A stretch of 64,000 nt of DNA from Stenotrophomonas mori (lineage in GTDB: Bacteria > Pseudomonadota > Gammaproteobacteria > Xanthomonadales > Xanthomonadaceae): NCBI RefSeq assembly GCF_023556335.1, contig NZ_JAIKTS010000001.1:186001-250000 (forward strand). Direction: 5' to 3'. The translations under genes and the position numbers were made by a program. The notes under the pieces were generated by a model, which was not told where the DNA came from, did no database searches, and saw only the letters and a program-made list of their open reading frames with translations. How positions within the stretch are numbered: position 1 is the first letter of the stretch; every line of letters begins with the position of its first letter. This document shows positions 60,654-64,000 of this stretch, one piece after another.

Positions 60654-63497
60654 ATGGGGACGAAGGCGCGACGCAACGCAGGAGCCGTGGCGCTGCTGGT
60701 GCTGCTGGTGCTGCTGGCGGGATGTGGCGGTGGCGGTGGCAGCAAGTCCACGCCCCCGCCGCCTGCACCGTCGCCGCCTCCGGCGCCACCCCCCGCCCCG
60801 CCACCGGCGCAGCCGGCCATCGATGCCCACCTGGCCCTGACCCATGCCGCCGCGGCTCATGCCCGGGGGCTGACCGGCGCCGGCAGCCGCATCGGCATCG
60901 TCGATTCGGGCGTGATGCGCCGGCACCCGGCGCTGGCCGGGCGTGTGCCGGTCAGCTATTTCTACCTGGACCCGGCGCAGAACGACGCCGGGGTGGACGA
61001 CGTCGTCGGTCATGGCACGGCGGTGGCCGAGCTGGCGGCGGGCGCGGCGGTCGGCGCCTGGCCCGGGGGGATCGCGCCGGGCGCGGAAATCGTCTCGGCG
61101 CGGATCATCGCCGACAAGCGCCCCACCGACGATGGCTCGGGGCAGGGCAACGAGGTGCAGGGAGCCTTGGGCTTCGCGCCGATCCATGACGACCTGGTCC
61201 GCGCCGGCGTACGCATCATGAACAACTCGTGGGGCGGGCTGTACTGGACCCGGCCCGACGCGACCGCGCCGATCGCCGCCGAGTACCGGCCGTTCATCCG
61301 CGACCACGGCGGGTTGGTGGTCTTCGCCACCGGCAACGAATCGCGCGCCGATCCGTCGGACATGGCCGCGCTGCCCAGCCAGCCGGGACCCGGCGGCACG
61401 CGCCCGGCCGCCGACCTGGCGCGCGGCTGGCTGGCGGTGGCGGCCCTGGACACCGCCGTGCCCACGCAGCTGGCCGACTACTCCAACGCCTGTGGCGTGG
61501 CCAAGGACTACTGCCTGGTGGCGCCGGGCACAGCGGCCTTCATCAGCCACGACAGCACCGCCGGCAACCTGGACTACGTGTACAACAGCGGCACCTCGTT
61601 TGCCGCGCCGCTGGTGTCCGGCGCCGCGGCGCTGGTGTGGCAGGCATTTCCCTACTTCGACAACGATCTGGTGCGGCAGACCCTGCTGGGCACGGCCACC
61701 GACCTGGGCGCCCCGGGCCCGGATGCGGTGTTCGGCTACGGGCTGCTGAATGTCGGCAAGGCCGTGAGGGGGCCGGCGCGGTTCGACTGGGGCGACGTGG
61801 TGGTGAATGTCGACCGGACCGGGCTCGACTCGGTATGGAGCAACGCGATCGGCGGCCGGGGCGGGCTGGTGAAACGGGGGGTGGGCGCGCTCAGCCTGTC
61901 CGGCGCCAATACCTATGCCGGCGCCACCCGCATCGAACAGGGAACCCTGGCACTGCGTGGCGGCGGCTCGATCCGCTCCGCGGTCACGATCACGGCACAG
62001 GCCGATCCGCTGGCGGCCGCGCTGCAGTTCATGGATGGCGACCCGCGTATCGTGGGCGACCTGGACAACGGCGGCAGCGTGATCCTGCCGGGCGGCGGCA
62101 GCAGCGGCACCGTCGCGGGCGACTACCTCCAGCGCGCCGGCGCGCGGTTGCTGATCGCGCTGGGGGCGAAGGCCTTGCAGGTCGAGGGCACCGCCACGCT
62201 CGGCGGAGGCGTGCTGATCAACGGCATGGTCGGCGGCTATGTGCCGCAGGACGGCAAGCGCCAGGACCTGGTGCATGCCGACGGCGGGGTGAGCGGCGCG
62301 TTCACGGACCCGGTGGAAGTGACCCGGGACGCCGGCGTGGCGCTGCTGGACGCGCAGTACGACTATGACGCCCACACGGCCTGGCTGCGGCTGGAGCGGG
62401 TCGAGGCGGTACAGGCGGCCGCGGCCGGTGGCGCCCGCGCGCTGGCGGTGGCGCGGCAGGTGGACCGGGCATTCGAGCTGCTCGATGGCGATGCGCAGCT
62501 GCAGGGCAGCACCTTCGCGGCGGCGGCCGCCGCACTGCAGCGGGGCGGCGGCGGCTTCGACGGACTGGGCCGCCGTCTGGAAAGCCTGTCCGGCCGGGCG
62601 CATGCCACGGCGGCGGCGATGACCTTCGACAGCATCGACCTGCACCGTCGCGCGCTGTCCGCGCAGTTCGCCGAGCGTGCCGCCGGTCCGCCGCCGTCCG
62701 GCAGCTGGATGCGCGCGCTGGGCGGCGGTGGACAAGGCGGCTACCTGGGGGGCGACTACCGGGTGGGCGGCTGGATGCTGGGCCATGAAAGGGGCCTCGG
62801 CCGCACCGGTGTGCTCGGCATCGCCTTCGGGGAAGCCCATGCCAGCCTGTTCGCCGCGGACTGGCAGGACCGCGGTCGCGACCGCCAGACACAGTCGCAG
62901 CTGTACGCGGGCGGGCGGTTCGGCCGGTTCCATGTGCTGGGGCAGGCCGGGGTCGGCCACTATCAGCGCGAGATCGACCGCGGGCTGCTGCTGGGCGATA
63001 TGCGTACCGGTACGCAGGCGCGCTACAGCGGCCGTTTCCTGGCGGGCAGCGTGGAGGGCGGCTACCGCCTCGGCCAGGACCGGGCGTCGCTCACGCCGTA
63101 TCTGGGCGCCGACTACGGGCGCATCGACAGCGCGGGGTTCCGCGAGCAGGGCGGCGACGGGTTCGGGCTGCGTGCCGGTGGCTGGAGCAGCCGCCGCCTG
63201 CAGGGGCTGGCGGGCCTGCGTGGCCAGTACCGGTGGCGGACCGTCGCCTTCAACGGCTATGCGGAGTGGCAGCGGGCGCTGTCCGGCCAGGGCGGGGTGC
63301 TGGAGGCCGGCTTCGTGGGCGTGGATGCCTGGGCGCCGCTGGCCGGCCTGCAGCCGGCCGGGTCGGGCGGGTTGTTCGGGGTGTCGGCGCAGGCCGGGCT
63401 GCCGGGCGGTGCGCGGCTGGCGCTGGGCTACGACCAGCGCATCGGCCCGCGCGCCGGCCAGCGCCAGGTCTCGCTGCAGCTTTCCCGGGCGTTCTGA
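60654..63497 (+). CDS. Subtilisin-like (S8) autotransporter, predicted lipoprotein
   Basis: 947 aa from ATG 60654. The signal ends with LLAGC (lipobox), followed by a Gly run and a Pro-rich linker. The S8 protease domain (about 60-380) has the triad D84 (IVDSGV), H120 (VGHGTA) and S315 (NSGTSFAAP). A passenger stalk (about 400-560) has LSGANTYAGATRIEQGTLAL, a PATR-like repeat. The C-terminal autotransporter barrel (about 690-947) ends QLSRAF. It is an exported serine protease similar to NalP/SphB1-type lipoprotein autotransporters that process other surface proteins. Confidence 0.92.
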   Translation: MGTKARRNAGAVALLVLLVLLAGCGGGGGSKSTPPPPAPSPPPAPPPAPPPAQPAIDAHLALTHAAAAHARGLTGAGSRIGIVDSGVMRRHPALAGRVPVSYFYLDPAQNDAGVDDVVGHGTAVAELAAGAAVGAWPGGIAPGAEIVSARIIADKRPTDDGSGQGNEVQGALGFAPIHDDLVRAGVRIMNNSWGGLYWTRPDATAPIAAEYRPFIRDHGGLVVFATGNESRADPSDMAALPSQPGPGGTRPAADLARGWLAVAALDTAVPTQLADYSNACGVAKDYCLVAPGTAAFISHDSTAGNLDYVYNSGTSFAAPLVSGAAALVWQAFPYFDNDLVRQTLLGTATDLGAPGPDAVFGYGLLNVGKAVRGPARFDWGDVVVNVDRTGLDSVWSNAIGGRGGLVKRGVGALSLSGANTYAGATRIEQGTLALRGGGSIRSAVTITAQADPLAAALQFMDGDPRIVGDLDNGGSVILPGGGSSGTVAGDYLQRAGARLLIALGAKALQVEGTATLGGGVLINGMVGGYVPQDGKRQDLVHADGGVSGAFTDPVEVTRDAGVALLDAQYDYDAHTAWLRLERVEAVQAAAAGGARALAVARQVDRAFELLDGDAQLQGSTFAAAAAALQRGGGGFDGLGRRLESLSGRAHATAAAMTFDSIDLHRRALSAQFAERAAGPPPSGSWMRALGGGGQGGYLGGDYRVGGWMLGHERGLGRTGVLGIAFGEAHASLFAADWQDRGRDRQTQSQLYAGGRFGRFHVLGQAGVGHYQREIDRGLLLGDMRTGTQARYSGRFLAGSVEGGYRLGQDRASLTPYLGADYGRIDSAGFREQGGDGFGLRAGGWSSRRLQGLAGLRGQYRWRTVAFNGYAEWQRALSGQGGVLEAGFVGVDAWAPLAGLQPAGSGGLFGVSAQAGLPGGARLALGYDQRIGPRAGQRQVSLQLSRAF

Positions 63498-63557
63498 GGC
63501 GGCCGCGAAGCGGATGCGATGGCGAGGAGCCGGCCAGCGCGCGCCGTGGCGGCCGGG

Positions 63558-64000
63558 CTACTCGCCGCGCAGCCGGCTCATGCGCGGCGCGGTGCGGCCC
63601 AGCGGCAGCTTCAACTTGCCGATCGATGCGATGCGGGTCTCGGCGATGCGGTCGGCCGCGCGCTGCGGGGAGATGCCGTCGCGCTCGGACAGGTCGAAGA
63701 TCCTGCCGAGGTTGTGGTAGATGCTGCGGATCAGGCGCATGGCGCGCTCGCGGTTGTAGCCGTCGATCTCCAGCGAGACATTCATCACGCCCCCGGCGTT
63801 GACCGCGTAGTCCGGCGCCCAGAGGATGCCGCGCTGGTGCAGGGCATCGCCGACCTCGTGGCTGGCCAGCTGGTTGTTGGCGGTGCCGCAGACGATCTTC
63901 ACCTTGAGCCGTTCCAGCGTGTCCAGGCCGATCCCTCCCTCCATCGCGCAGGGCGCGAGCACGTCGGCGGCGACGTCGTAGATGGCGTCGGGCTTGACCG
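63558..64000 (-). CDS. Leu/Phe/Val-type amino acid dehydrogenase, 3' part (5' end outside window)
   Basis: The frame is open to the window edge; the visible 147 residues read KPDAIYDVAADVLAPCAMEG, then ERLKVKIVCGTANNQLASHE, then RGILWAPDYAVNAGGVMNVS. The CGTANNQLA and APDYAVNAGG segments define the C-terminal NAD-binding part of leucine/phenylalanine dehydrogenases. These reversibly deaminate branched-chain or aromatic amino acids. The protein ends MSRLRGE. The N-terminal catalytic domain is not in this window. Confidence 0.92.
   Translation of the reverse strand, partial: VKPDAIYDVAADVLAPCAMEGGIGLDTLERLKVKIVCGTANNQLASHEVGDALHQRGILWAPDYAVNAGGVMNVSLEIDGYNRERAMRLIRSIYHNLGRIFDLSERDGISPQRAADRIAETRIASIGKLKLPLGRTAPRMSRLRGE

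Overview
The window is high-GC gammaproteobacterial DNA, most likely from the Xanthomonadaceae (Stenotrophomonas, Pseudoxanthomonas, Luteimonas or Lysobacter type). The main reasons are the rpoE-rseA-mucD-lepA-lepB-DUF4845-rnc-era-recO order, an rpoE unit without rseB, and a GTAG/REP palindrome array of the kind seen in Stenotrophomonas and its relatives. The genus cannot be fixed from the sequence alone.

Region 1 (about 1 to 23.6 kb) is an accessory, plasmid-like or integrative/mobilizable element with less extreme GC than the rest. It holds two small hypothetical genes, a cassette of an unrecognised cytosolic protein with a multi-pass membrane protein (1072-2649), a compact minus-strand operon of unknown genes, a candidate oriT with a ribbon-helix-helix accessory protein and a MobF relaxase-helicase, an Abi_2-type abortive-infection protein, a complete type I restriction-modification operon (hsdM-hsdS-hsdR plus a membrane protein), an iteron array upstream of a TrfA-like replication initiator, three small RHH proteins, two tandem type IV pilin genes with duplicated leader sequences, and three hypothetical genes. 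No integrase or type IV secretion genes are in view; the element continues beyond base 1.

Region 2 (24.1 to 64 kb) is chromosome. In order it carries: an outer-membrane barrel protein; a globin-coupled diguanylate cyclase; a TlpA-like thioredoxin with a DsbG-like protein and a CDF zinc exporter; a FadJ-type beta-oxidation enzyme; the sigma-E envelope-stress operon (rpoE, rseA, mucD) with a matching upstream promoter; the lepA-lepB-DUF4845-rnc-era-recO block; a receiver-HPt protein; rlmD; a CYTH protein; a 0.9-kb array of exact 94-bp repeats; a FrnE-like DsbA protein; a FecI/FecR, TonB-receptor and phosphodiesterase cluster; nagZ-hpt; a methylthio-purine phosphorylase; a cold-shock gene with recognisable promoter and terminator; a FAD monooxygenase; an AidB-like acyl-CoA dehydrogenase; two alanine-rich lipoproteins; a thiolase; a lipoprotein-type subtilisin autotransporter; and a truncated Leu/Phe/Val dehydrogenase at the right edge.

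The most novel-looking content is in the element: the unknown cassette at 1072-2649, the pilin pair, the membrane gene tied to hsdR, and a recurring GGCCGCC hairpin found at four places in the element. No tRNA, rRNA, CRISPR array or insertion sequence was recognised. All family assignments are by reading of motifs and have not been checked by a database search.
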